Assembly (NCBI GenBank): GCA_947479475.1
Contig: CANJZW010000051.1
Coordinates: 1 to 33,706 of the forward strand
DNA length: 33,706 nt
Source of the DNA: Chthoniobacteraceae bacterium
GTDB lineage: Bacteria; Verrucomicrobiota; Verrucomicrobiia; Chthoniobacterales; Chthoniobacteraceae
Direction: 5' to 3'
The notes under the pieces are model-generated. The model made no database searches. It saw only the letters and a list, made by a program, of their open reading frames with translations, and was not told the DNA's origin. The position numbers and the translations under genes were made by a program. Positions 8,091-16,244 of this stretch are shown one piece after another. Every line of letters starts with the position of its first letter. The first letter of the stretch is position 1.

Positions 8091-8852
8091 ATGACGACTC
8101 TCCTCACCCTGCAGAAAACCATCGGATTTTTAGTCATGCCCGCAGGCCTCATCTGGCTGGGCCTTATCGCCGCGGCCGTCTCGAGTTGGCGCCGGAATGG
8201 CCCCCGCCGGGCGGCGTTTTTGACCCTCGTTGTCCTTGGATACACGCTGGCGGGCAATATTCATATCGGGCACGCGCTGATGCGAAATTTGGAGGCGCGG
8301 GTGCCGGGTTCCCATCAACTCCCCGCGACGCCCTTTGACGCGGCGTTTGTGTTCGGCGGTTCCACGGAGCTCGACCCTTTTGGCCGTCCGGAACTCGCGT
8401 GCAGCGGAGACCGGGTCATCGCAGCCGCCCGGCTCTACCACGCGGGGCTGGCGAAGAGACTGGTGGCGAGCGGGGTATCGTCCGACAGTCCCACGGGGCC
8501 GCGCAACTTGGCCGAGGAAACCCGTCAGATCTGGCTCTCCCTGGGGATTCCGGCCGATGCCATTCTTCTGGTGCCGGAACCGTGCTGGGTCACACGCGAT
8601 GAGGTCAAGGCATTCAAACGGTTAAGAGAGGAACAGGCTTGGGAAAAAGCCGCCTTGATCAGCTCGGCCTGGCACCTGCCACGCATCGTCCGGCTTGCGA
8701 AAAAAGAGGGCCTTTCGGGCACTCCCTTTGGAAGTGACTGGCGGGGCCGGGAGCACGTATTCCAGATTCAGGACTGCGTGCCACAGGGTGCTGGCTTTTG
8801 GCGAGTCAACCTCGCCGCATGGGAGTACGTGGGCACCTTGGCCGGGAGATAG
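8091..8852 (+). CDS. YdcF/ElyC-like envelope protein (DUF218)
   Basis: A 253-residue protein with two N-terminal membrane segments (about 9-30 and 41-60) and a DUF218 domain from about residue 82. The domain begins with DAAFVFGGS, followed by RVIAAARLYHAGLAKRLVASG, a conserved Glu-Glu-Thr (LAEETRQIW) and SSAWHLPRIVRLAKKEG. The topology matches ElyC/SanA/YdcF proteins, which in E. coli are linked to peptidoglycan and envelope integrity; the exact biochemical reaction is unsettled. It stands alone: divergent from the DUF6600 gene and convergent with thiE. The start follows a pyrimidine-rich leader with no Shine-Dalgarno. Confidence 0.85.
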   Translation: MTTLLTLQKTIGFLVMPAGLIWLGLIAAAVSSWRRNGPRRAAFLTLVVLGYTLAGNIHIGHALMRNLEARVPGSHQLPATPFDAAFVFGGSTELDPFGRPELACSGDRVIAAARLYHAGLAKRLVASGVSSDSPTGPRNLAEETRQIWLSLGIPADAILLVPEPCWVTRDEVKAFKRLREEQAWEKAALISSAWHLPRIVRLAKKEGLSGTPFGSDWRGREHVFQIQDCVPQGAGFWRVNLAAWEYVGTLAGR

Positions 8853-8935
8853 GGCGGAGGCCAGAGGCCTGCGTTGCGGGTTGAGGCCAATCTGCGGGCG
8901 TCCAAGGCCGCGTATTCGCAGCCCACCCGACGCCG

Positions 8936-9595
8936 TCACGCGCGCTGCCTGGCGAGCAACTCAGTCTTCACATCACGGCAGTACCCTGCAATATCGGCCG
9001 CCTGAAGAATGCCGGAGACCACGACGACCCTCCGAGCGCCTGCGTTGAGGACCAGTTCCAAATTTTCCCGCTTAATACCCCCGATGCAAAACACGGGTAG
9101 ATTGACCAACCGATGGACCTCCGCGATCTCCTCCAAACCGATGGCAGGCCTTCCCGGCTTGGTGGGCGTTGCAAAAAGCGGCCCAAACCCGATGTAGTCG
9201 GCGCCCTGTTCAACCGCCTCCAGGGCCTGGGCCAGGGAGTGGGTGGATTTTCCGATGAGGGGAAGCGGCACCTCCCCGGCGAGGGCACGCCCAGCACGCC
9301 AGCGCGCATCGGCCACCGTAAAATCATCCTGACCCACATGCGCGCCGTGCGCGCCCATAGAGGGAACCAACTCTGGGTGGTCGTTCAGAATCAACGGCAC
9401 CCCGGCTTCTTCGCACAACGCAATCACACGCCGGGCAAAGCCCTCGATATCTTCCTCATCGAAACCCTTGGCTCGGAGCTGTATAACGTCCACTCCACCC
9501 ACCAGGAGACGCTCGGTCACCTGTTCGAGCCGTTCAGGGTCGACATATCCAAGGTCCAAAATTCCGTACAGCAACGCATCGCTAATCGCCTTCAT
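8936..9595 (-). CDS. thiE: Thiamine-phosphate synthase
   Basis: ThiE joins the hydroxymethylpyrimidine diphosphate and thiazole phosphate moieties to make thiamine phosphate. The 219-residue TIM barrel shows VIQLRAKG, LILNDHPELV, GAHVGQDD, GKSTHS, ADYIGFGPLFATPTKPG and FCIGGI, the diphosphate- and thiazole-binding blocks of the family. I chose the ATG at 9595 because GGTGGG lies nine bases before it; an in-frame ATG at 9604 adds three residues. No other thiamine gene is in the window and I see no TPP riboswitch in the 97 bases upstream, so it looks like an isolated constitutive gene. It is divergent from the repeat-protein gene. Confidence 0.94.
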   Translation of the reverse strand: MKAISDALLYGILDLGYVDPERLEQVTERLLVGGVDVIQLRAKGFDEEDIEGFARRVIALCEEAGVPLILNDHPELVPSMGAHGAHVGQDDFTVADARWRAGRALAGEVPLPLIGKSTHSLAQALEAVEQGADYIGFGPLFATPTKPGRPAIGLEEIAEVHRLVNLPVFCIGGIKRENLELVLNAGARRVVVVSGILQAADIAGYCRDVKTELLARQRA

Positions 9596-9692
9596 CTGTT
9601 CCATCCCACCACAGAAACTCGTCGGAGGGGAGAGGGAACAACTGCGTGACTTCTCCCAAACCGGTTTTATCGTATAGAAAACTGCTTTCTCC

Positions 9693-11036
9693 GTGAATCT
9701 AACGTCTCTCCTCCAATTTTTTCGCCGGCAGTGGATGCCCCTCGCCGCCGTCGTCCTCGGCATCTTTGTCGGGCGGACCGTCAAGAACACGTCTGCGGGC
9801 CCGACCCCCGGCGTGCCTCGTCCTAATTCCGCAAACGCGCCGCAGCCGTTGCTTGTGGGAGGGGCGCCTGCGGATGACAACCCCGACGGGGCGGTGGAGG
9901 CCGAACTCGCCCGGTTTTTGGGAGGCGGCATGTCGCCCCTGGCGGTAAAGCGCACGGCACTGCAAACAATGGACGCGATCACAGCGGCGTACGCCGAGAA
10001 AAGCGACCTGCGTCGTTTTCTGGCGATCTACGAGGCGGCAAGCGAACTGGGCAAGGGGGATATCGCCGCGGCGTTGGAGCGGGCCAGGGCCGAGGAAAAT
10101 CCCATCGCCGTGCGGGCATTGGAAAGGCGCTGGGCCGAAATCGACCCATTGGCAGCCGTCCAGGCGTGGACGGAGGGCACCGCGAAGCCGCTCGGGGACG
10201 CTTTTTTCACAGCCTGGGCAAAGTCAAACCCTGCCAGTGCGTTGCGTTGGTATTCCTCCCTGGAGGAAGGCGATTTCAAGAACCAGTCTCGAACGCTCAT
10301 TTTGGAGCGCGTCGCCAAAACAGACCCTCAAAGGGCTCTGGATTTCGCCAACCAACTTCCGGAAGGCAAGGATCAAAACCAGCTGATTTCCAGGGCCCTC
10401 GCCACCCTCGGTGCCAAGGATCCCGCCGAGGCACTAGCCGCCGCGAAACGCCTCCCGGAGGGTCCCAGCCGCAAGGCGGGAATTGACTCGGTGGTTGCCC
10501 AGGTTGCCTCCACCAATGTGGAGGAAGCCCAAAAAATAGTCGCCGCCTTGCCGCCAAACTCGGTTTCTTCAGCAGGCGCCAGCATAGCGGCGGCACTCAT
10601 GCGCCAGAGCCCGGAACAGGCCTTGGCATGGGCCGACTCTTTGCCCGCGGGCCAGAGCAAGGACTCTGTCTACGGGGGCCTCGCCAGGGAATGGGCCAAC
10701 CGCGATGTCGTGGCCGCTGCGACTTGGCTGGACACTCTTCCAAAAGGTTCCTCGCGCGACGCGGCAGTCGCTTCCTTCGCCACCCGCACTGCACCGCGCG
10801 ATCCAGAGGGTGCGACGATGTGGGCCTCCACACTTCCCGCTGGCGAACAGCGCGCCACCACGCTTTCGCAAACCGTCGGTATCTGGCAACGCACTAACCC
10901 TGCCGCCGCCGCCGAATGGGTTTCGTCCACGCCCGGCCTTTCGGCGGAGGAACGCACGGTGCTTTCGCAGCCTCAAACGCAGCGACAGGATTCCCAGAGG
11001 CTTCCCTCATCGCGACGGCAGCGGGCGGGAAACTAA
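9693..11036 (+). CDS. Anchored or secreted protein with about nine 31-32-residue helical repeats
   Basis: The 447-residue product starts at a GTG (an earlier ATG is absent) with a single hydrophobic segment (residues 15-27) serving as anchor or signal. A Pro/Ala/Asn linker follows. From about residue 140 to 430 the protein is built of tandem units with the pattern W-A-x-x-D-P-x-x-A-x-x-W-x-x-x-L-P-x-G, for example WAKSNPASALRWYSSL, RQSPEQALAWADSLPAG and RTNPAAAAEWVSSTPG. Each unit should form two helices, as in TPR/Sel1-like solenoids, so a scaffold or binding role in the periplasm is likely. The C-terminal 25 residues (Gln/Ser/Arg-rich) break the pattern. I have seen such proteins in Verrucomicrobia without any assigned function. 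Confidence 0.75.
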   Translation: MNLTSLLQFFRRQWMPLAAVVLGIFVGRTVKNTSAGPTPGVPRPNSANAPQPLLVGGAPADDNPDGAVEAELARFLGGGMSPLAVKRTALQTMDAITAAYAEKSDLRRFLAIYEAASELGKGDIAAALERARAEENPIAVRALERRWAEIDPLAAVQAWTEGTAKPLGDAFFTAWAKSNPASALRWYSSLEEGDFKNQSRTLILERVAKTDPQRALDFANQLPEGKDQNQLISRALATLGAKDPAEALAAAKRLPEGPSRKAGIDSVVAQVASTNVEEAQKIVAALPPNSVSSAGASIAAALMRQSPEQALAWADSLPAGQSKDSVYGGLAREWANRDVVAAATWLDTLPKGSSRDAAVASFATRTAPRDPEGATMWASTLPAGEQRATTLSQTVGIWQRTNPAAAAEWVSSTPGLSAEERTVLSQPQTQRQDSQRLPSSRRQRAGN

Positions 11037-11087
11037 ACCTGCGAGCCAGTTCATTGCCTCGCGGGCGCGGGGCTTGAGGGGGGGAGG

Positions 11088-12305
11088 CTACTCGTACCTA
11101 AGCGCGTCGATGGGATCTAGGGCAGCTGCTTTTTTCGCGGGGTAAAGCCCAAAGAAAACACCCACTGCAGCGCTGAAGAGAAAGGCGACGACAATGGCGT
11201 CCACGGAGGTAAGTGTCGGCCACCCCGCGAAGCGGGAAAGTAGCGTGGACGTCCCAAGCCCGATGAGGATTCCAAGAACCCCGCCGAGCGAACTGAGGGT
11301 GACAGCCTCGATCAGAAACTGGCTCAAAATGTCCGCCCCATGGGCCCCCAGGGCGATGCGGATGCCGATCTCACGAGTCCGCTCCGTCACGCTCACAAGC
11401 ATGATGTTCATGATTCCGATCCCGCCCACAATCAGAGAGACGCTCGCAATCGCCCCCAAAAGCAGACGCAAAACCCGCGAAGTGGCCGTCGCCATTTCCG
11501 CAATTTCCTGCTGGCTACGCACCATAAAATCGTTTTCCCGGTCCGGCCCCAGGCGGTGTCGCTGGCGCATCAGGTCCGTGATGTTTTGCACCACCGCGGC
11601 CGTGCGGTCCTCGCTGGCGCACTGCACGGAAATCATTCGCAGATTGGTGGTGCCGCTCAGGCGTTTCATCACCGTCGTATAGGGGACGATCACGACGTCG
11701 TCCTGGTCCGATCCCATCACGGAAGTCCCTTTGGCCTTGAGGATTCCGATCACCTGAAAGGGGACGTTGCGCACCCGCATGATTTGGCCAACGGCGTCCT
11801 CCTCGCCAAAAAGCTGCCGCTCCACAGTCGCCCCGATCACAGCCACCTTCGCCGCCGAACGCACGTCCTGCTCGGTAAACCCTGCCCCCGCAACAATCTC
11901 CCACTGACGAATTTCAAAATACTCCGGTGATTCGCCGCTCACCGAAGTCGCCCAGTTCTGGTTGCCGTAGCCCAATTGCGAAGAAATGCGCGTGCCCGGA
12001 CTCACCGCCAAGACGTCTGGCACCTCCTCTTCGATCGCCTTGGCGTCCTCCAGTTTCAAAGTGCCCGCACCTCCGGATCCCGACTGGACGCCGCTTGTGG
12101 CGAAACTGCCTGGGAAAATCAGGATCACATTTTGCCCCAGAGTGGCGATCTGCGCCTCCACCTGCGATTTGGCGCCGTTGCCGATGCCCACCATTGCAAC
12201 TACGGCACCTACTCCGATCACGATGCCCAGCATCGTCAGCGTGGAGCGCATCTTGTTGCGCTGGAGCGCACGGAGGGCAAGGTTGAAGGTTGCCAGGGGG
12301 GTCAT
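11088..12305 (-). CDS. MacB-type ABC transporter permease (FtsX fold)
   Basis: The 405-residue membrane half of a MacB-like exporter. It has an N-terminal TM helix (MLGIVIGVGAVVAMVGIG), a periplasmic MacB core domain (about 45-250), and three TM helices of the FtsX domain, with the hallmark GGIGIMNIMLVSV-TERTREIGIR block and the C-terminal PAKKAAALDPIDALRYE. MacB couples ATP use to periplasmic extrusion of macrolides, peptides, lipoproteins or siderophores through a TolC-like channel. In E. coli ATPase and permease are one chain; here the ATPase is a separate gene overlapping this one by four bases (ATGA, 12302-12305), implying translational coupling. It is the last gene of the operon. Confidence 0.95.
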   Translation of the reverse strand: MTPLATFNLALRALQRNKMRSTLTMLGIVIGVGAVVAMVGIGNGAKSQVEAQIATLGQNVILIFPGSFATSGVQSGSGGAGTLKLEDAKAIEEEVPDVLAVSPGTRISSQLGYGNQNWATSVSGESPEYFEIRQWEIVAGAGFTEQDVRSAAKVAVIGATVERQLFGEEDAVGQIMRVRNVPFQVIGILKAKGTSVMGSDQDDVVIVPYTTVMKRLSGTTNLRMISVQCASEDRTAAVVQNITDLMRQRHRLGPDRENDFMVRSQQEIAEMATATSRVLRLLLGAIASVSLIVGGIGIMNIMLVSVTERTREIGIRIALGAHGADILSQFLIEAVTLSSLGGVLGILIGLGTSTLLSRFAGWPTLTSVDAIVVAFLFSAAVGVFFGLYPAKKAAALDPIDALRYE

Positions 12306-13048
12306 AAAACGCCTCCGCTCGCGAGCGCCTTCCGCTGCTCGCTCGCCATCAAGCGGCCTTCAACGGGGGCGTCGCTGCGGACGATCCCGTCGCGCATGAC
12401 CAGGCATCGCTTGTTGTATTGGGAAATGTCGTGCTCATGCGTGACCATGACGATGGTGATCCCTTGATCGTTCAATGTTTGAAAGACCTCCATGATTTCC
12501 ACCGAGGTTTTCGTGTCCAGATTGCCCGTTGGCTCGTCTGCCAGCAGCAGTGCGGGTTTGTTGACCAGCGCCCGGGCGATGGCCACCCGCTGTTGCTGGC
12601 CCCCGGAGAGCTGGTTGGGGTGATGGTCAGCCCGTTGCGAAAGGCCCACCATTTCGAGGGCTTCCAGAGCGCGGCGGCGCATTTCTTTGGTCCCGAGTGA
12701 CTGGCGCGCGTACATCATCGGCAGTTCCACGTTTTCAGCCGCCGACGTCCGCGTCAGAAGGTTGAACCCTTGAAACACAAAGCCGATTTTCTGGTTCCGG
12801 ATGTCCGCCAAACCATCCCTGTCGAGGGTCGATACATCCTGGCCATCCAGAAAATAGTGCCCTTGCGAGGGGCGGTCCAGACAGCCCAGAATGTTCATCA
12901 TTGTCGACTTTCCTGAACCGCTCGAGCCCATGATCGCCACAAATTCACCCCGTTCAATCCGCAGCGAAACATCGCGGACGGCATGGAGTTCGACATCTGC
13001 CGTGCGGTAGGTTTTCCAGACGTGGTCAAGTTGGATGACGGGTGCCAT
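12302..13048 (-). CDS. MacB/LolD-type ABC transporter ATPase
   Basis: A 248-residue cytoplasmic ATPase of the LolD/MacB class. It contains Walker [10 protein letters not shown] (residues 41-49), a Q-loop ([10 protein letters not shown]), signature [15 protein letters not shown], Walker [14 protein letters not shown], and the switch histidine in VTHEHD. The family powers FtsX-fold permeases and does not transport by itself. It lies between the adaptor gene (20-base gap) and the permease gene (ATGA overlap), so its partner is the adjacent permease. Confidence 0.96.
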   Translation of the reverse strand: MAPVIQLDHVWKTYRTADVELHAVRDVSLRIERGEFVAIMGSSGSGKSTMMNILGCLDRPSQGHYFLDGQDVSTLDRDGLADIRNQKIGFVFQGFNLLTRTSAAENVELPMMYARQSLGTKEMRRRALEALEMVGLSQRADHHPNQLSGGQQQRVAIARALVNKPALLLADEPTGNLDTKTSVEIMEVFQTLNDQGITIVMVTHEHDISQYNKRCLVMRDGIVRSDAPVEGRLMASEQRKALASGGVL

Positions 13049-13068
13049 GGTCCGGTACGTGCGGCCGA

Positions 13069-14253
13069 CTAACGCGTCCGCATGGAGGGCGCACCCAGCG
13101 GGTTCGCGCCGGGTTTGACGACCGCCGAAGGAGCTGGGTTCTTGACGCCGGTCACGATCACATCGCCTGCGGCAAGACCGCTGATCACTTCGGTGAAAAC
13201 GTTGTCCGAGATGCCAAGTTTGACCGGAGCGGCCTCGGGTTTGGAACTTCCCGGTTTGAGTAAATGGATTTTGCGCTCCGGCTTGGCGCCCTTTGATTTG
13301 CCCCCGGCCCTCGGACGTTCGCCGGGCGCTGCACCCGAAACTACGGCGTCCGGGAGCTTGAAACGAAGGGCCGCGTTGGGCACGCGGAGAATGTCTTTGT
13401 GCTGGGCCACTGTGATGGAAACGTTCGCGGTCATCCCGGGCTTGAGCTTGAGTTCGGGGTTTTTAACCCGCACCAGCACTGAATACGTCACCACGCTTTG
13501 AACGGTCACCGGCGCATTGCGGATTTGCTCCACCACTCCGCTGAAGGGCGAATAGGGGAAAGCGTCGACGGTAAACTCTACGTTCTGCCCTTCGGCGACC
13601 GTGCCGATGTCAGCTTCGGAGACCGAGGCCTCGATCTGCATGCTGGTCATGTCGTTGGCGATGGTGAAAAGGTTGGGCGCGCTGAGGGATGCGGCGACGG
13701 TTTGCCCGACGTCCACGCTGCGGGAAATCACGGTGCCGTCGATGGGGGAGTAAATCGTGCAGCGGCTCAAATCCACCTGCGCCTTTTGCAGGGCGCCTTC
13801 CCGAATGATCACGCCCGCCTGCGCCTGGTGGAGGCCCGCAATAGCGGTATCGAGCTCTGCTTTGGTTGCGGCGTTTTGTTTAACGAGCTCCTCTTTTCTT
13901 TTGGCCGTCGTCTCCGCGAGTTCAAGGGTCGCCTTTGCGTTAGCCAGCTCACCCTCAGCCTGCTTTACGATGGCGTTGTAAGTTGCCGGATCGAGTTTTG
14001 CGATCACGTCGCCCTCTTTGACCTTGGAGTTGAAATCGGCGAGAAGCTCCTCGATGGTACCCGAAATCTGGCAGCCCACCGTTACGTTGATCACCGGCTT
14101 AAGCGTACCCGTGGCCGTGACGATCTGCGTGATGTCCCCTTTCTGCACCGCTTCAGTAAGGTAATCTGGGGCGGCCGGCTTCTGGTTTTTAAAATACCAC
14201 CACCCTCCCCCGCTTGCGCCGAGCAGCACCAAAACAAACAGAAGCTTTTTCAT
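13069..14253 (-). CDS. MacA-like periplasmic adaptor (HlyD/RND membrane-fusion family)
   Basis: A 394-residue adaptor with an N-terminal membrane anchor (KKLLFVLVLLGASGGGWWYF). It continues with a lipoyl half-motif (TLKPVINVTVGCQISGTI), an alpha-helical hairpin (about 90-165, rich in Ala/Glu/Lys), the second lipoyl half (IYSPIDGTVISRSVDVGQTV) and beta-barrel and membrane-proximal domains. A basic Gly/Lys/Pro-rich insert near residue 305-330 lies in the membrane-proximal region and is unusual in length. It bridges the MacB-type inner-membrane complex to the TolC-like channel encoded just upstream (15-base gap). Confidence 0.94.
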   Translation of the reverse strand: MKKLLFVLVLLGASGGGWWYFKNQKPAAPDYLTEAVQKGDITQIVTATGTLKPVINVTVGCQISGTIEELLADFNSKVKEGDVIAKLDPATYNAIVKQAEGELANAKATLELAETTAKRKEELVKQNAATKAELDTAIAGLHQAQAGVIIREGALQKAQVDLSRCTIYSPIDGTVISRSVDVGQTVAASLSAPNLFTIANDMTSMQIEASVSEADIGTVAEGQNVEFTVDAFPYSPFSGVVEQIRNAPVTVQSVVTYSVLVRVKNPELKLKPGMTANVSITVAQHKDILRVPNAALRFKLPDAVVSGAAPGERPRAGGKSKGAKPERKIHLLKPGSSKPEAAPVKLGISDNVFTEVISGLAAGDVIVTGVKNPAPSAVVKPGANPLGAPSMRTR

Positions 14254-14268
14254 GAACCCGTGAGACTC

Positions 14269-15603
14269 CTATTTCTGCCCGGTGATCTGGCGCACCCGGA
14301 GGTCCTGAAACGTCCCGCTCACCTGTTCCAGCGCGCGCAGGGCGACCTGATAGTCCAGCGAGAGGGTGGCGAGATCGGAACGCGCGGTGCTCAAATCCTT
14401 GAGGGCGCTCAACACGTCGACGCTTTTCGCGGTGCCGGCACTGTACTGGTTTTGAAGGTCTTTGTAGCCCTGTTCTGCGGCTTGCACCTGGGTGCGCACC
14501 GCGCGTAGGGAGCCTTCGAGAGTTTGCACCTTCAACCACGCCAGCTTCACTTCGGATTCGATCCTTTTTGTAAGCCGCTCTTTTTCAAGACCGGCCTGTT
14601 CGATGTCGTACCCGGCTCCCACGATGTCCAGCTCGCGCTGCCCTCCTGCAAAAAGGGGAAATTGAACCGCAACACCGGCTTGCCACTCGTACCGCCCCCC
14701 TTGAGTGTTTCCGGAAGAATTGGTGATGGAGGGGCCTCCCTGCGCGACGATCCGGGGCGCCATCTGCGCCCGAATTTCCTGCCGGCGCGCTTCCGCTTCC
14801 TGAACCACTAGACCGCGCTCATGCAAGTCTTCCCGGTGCTCATACGCTTTCGCCAGGAGCGATCCGAATTCGGGTACCTCGCGCCGATAGGGGAGCGGTT
14901 CTGAAAGCCGAATTTTGGTATCGGGAGCGAGGTTCAAAATATTGCGAAGCGTGTTACGCTGGAACTCCAGGTCATTCTCAGAGGTGATGAGGGCACGGCG
15001 TGCGATTTCCACGCTGACCTGCGCACGCAGCACGTCGGAGCGTGTGACTTCGCCGACGTCCGCGCGTTTTTGCGCGAGAGTTTCCTGTTCCTTTGCGAGG
15101 TCCAACGATTGCACGTTTACCGCCACCACCCGCTCTCCCTTGAGGGCTTCGAAATACGCGTTGGCGACGCCAAAAAGAGTTTCACGAATGGTGAATTGCC
15201 GGCCCAGGCGGCTCGCCTCCACCGCCAGTCTGCCGCGGCGGCGAGCAGGGAAAACGGTGAGGTCCAAAAGCGGGAGCTGCAGGCCAAGGTCGCTGGATGC
15301 GACGCCGCTATGCTGCCCCTGCCGGCTTGGATTTTTAAGCGTGGTCGAAGTGCGCTCGTACCCCACCGACCCATTGAGCCGGGGCGTGATTTTGGTGAGT
15401 GCGCTCAAGGGCAGAAGTTCAGCCTGGCGCACCTGGAGAAATGCGATCTTTAGCGCCTGATCGGAGGCCGCGGCGATGTCGTACGCGTGTTCAAGGGTCA
15501 TTAGAGTGCTCTCCGAAGCGGGCTGACGCGCGGGTTCAGGTGCAGCAAAGGCGGCCCGGCACAGCAGCAGGGAAAGAATCGGCAAAAGAGTTTGGCGGCG
15601 CAT
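14269..15603 (-). CDS. TolC-family outer membrane efflux protein
   Basis: A 444-residue protein with a signal peptide (LLPILSLLLCRAAFA-AP). Two OEP repeats follow, each with long alpha-helical stretches: LEHAYDIAAASDQALKIA starts the first, and the second contains EARRQEIRAQMAPRI and QYSAGTAKSVDVLSALKDL. The latter NxYxAG(T)-xSxxDVL block is typical of the family. The product should form a trimeric channel-tunnel across the outer membrane. It starts two bases after the stop of the cytochrome-like gene and is followed 15 bases later by the MacA-like adaptor, so the operon encodes a full tripartite exporter. Confidence 0.93.
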   Translation of the reverse strand: MRRQTLLPILSLLLCRAAFAAPEPARQPASESTLMTLEHAYDIAAASDQALKIAFLQVRQAELLPLSALTKITPRLNGSVGYERTSTTLKNPSRQGQHSGVASSDLGLQLPLLDLTVFPARRRGRLAVEASRLGRQFTIRETLFGVANAYFEALKGERVVAVNVQSLDLAKEQETLAQKRADVGEVTRSDVLRAQVSVEIARRALITSENDLEFQRNTLRNILNLAPDTKIRLSEPLPYRREVPEFGSLLAKAYEHREDLHERGLVVQEAEARRQEIRAQMAPRIVAQGGPSITNSSGNTQGGRYEWQAGVAVQFPLFAGGQRELDIVGAGYDIEQAGLEKERLTKRIESEVKLAWLKVQTLEGSLRAVRTQVQAAEQGYKDLQNQYSAGTAKSVDVLSALKDLSTARSDLATLSLDYQVALRALEQVSGTFQDLRVRQITGQK

Positions 15604-15605
15604 GA

Positions 15606-16022
15606 TCAGGGGTGAAAAAAAAGCGGACTCTTAGAATCTGCGCCCGAAAGAATAAAAGCGAGCAGATCAAGCACGCCCTCCTGAGACAGCGAATCCACCA
15701 AACCGTTCGGTTTGGCGGGATGCGCCTCAGGCGAGAGGATGTGGGCGAGCAATTCCTCCGGCGTGTACGTCAGCGCTCGCCGGCTAAGATCCCGGGCCCT
15801 GCCGCCACCCAACACGCCAAGCTTGTGGCAACCGGCACACTGGCGGCGGAAATGCTGCTGGCCGGAGGCAAAGCTTCGATGCCCTTCCAAACCCACGGAC
15901 AACACTCCGCCAAAGTCCGCCAGCGTCCAACGCTTCGGCGGTTCTGCCGCCTCGCTCGCGCCTAGGGACGTGCCGCAGAGGGATAACAGGGTGGCGCCAA
16001 GAAAAAATAAGTGTCTGACCAT
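15606..16022 (-). CDS. Small haem-binding (cytochrome c-like) protein, first gene of the efflux operon
   Basis: A 138-residue exported protein: signal peptide ending near SLG-AS, then GQQHFRRQCAGCHKLG with a single covalent-haem motif CAGCH, and the end EGVLDLLAFILSGADSKSPLFF. The layout resembles the C-terminal haem-binding domain of large PVC proteins (TIGR02603-like), but it is much shorter. The segment that normally carries the distal methionine before the GL-x-x-x-L-S block reads KPNGLVDSLS here, and no Met follows the haem motif, so Met ligation is not possible. A good AAGGA-type ribosome site lies upstream of the ATG. It sits two bases before the TolC-like gene, implying co-expression. 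It could be an electron carrier, a sensor or a relic. Confidence 0.8.
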   Translation of the reverse strand: MVRHLFFLGATLLSLCGTSLGASEAAEPPKRWTLADFGGVLSVGLEGHRSFASGQQHFRRQCAGCHKLGVLGGGRARDLSRRALTYTPEELLAHILSPEAHPAKPNGLVDSLSQEGVLDLLAFILSGADSKSPLFFHP

Positions 16023-16244
16023 AAGGCTTCCTTCTTAAATAAATCAAGTGCACCCCGGATGTTAGATTCAGCAAGAAACCTTCTAACCTTCGATCACGCC
16101 CAGGGAATCTATCCTAGCGAGACTGGCTCTCCGTCCGCACCGATGCGACTCTTCTCTCCCCATTGGCCGCAGTACAGGGCGGACCCTCCGCTGCAGCGTT
16201 GCATTGCGCGCCCCTTCTCAAGCACAATCTCGTTTTCCACCCCT

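Noticed and set aside
8858..8870. AGGCC-AGA-GGCCT inverted repeat between the YdcF-like gene and thiE as a bidirectional terminator
   Set aside because: Short stem and no T-run on either strand.
9605..9692. TPP riboswitch upstream of thiE
   Set aside because: The short upstream gap lacks the conserved CUGAGA-type core, and there is too little room for the fold.
16011..16244. N-terminal extension of the chelatase-like protein
   Set aside because: The added 78 residues have no family similarity, overlap the divergent promoter region, and start inside the haem-protein gene on the other strand.
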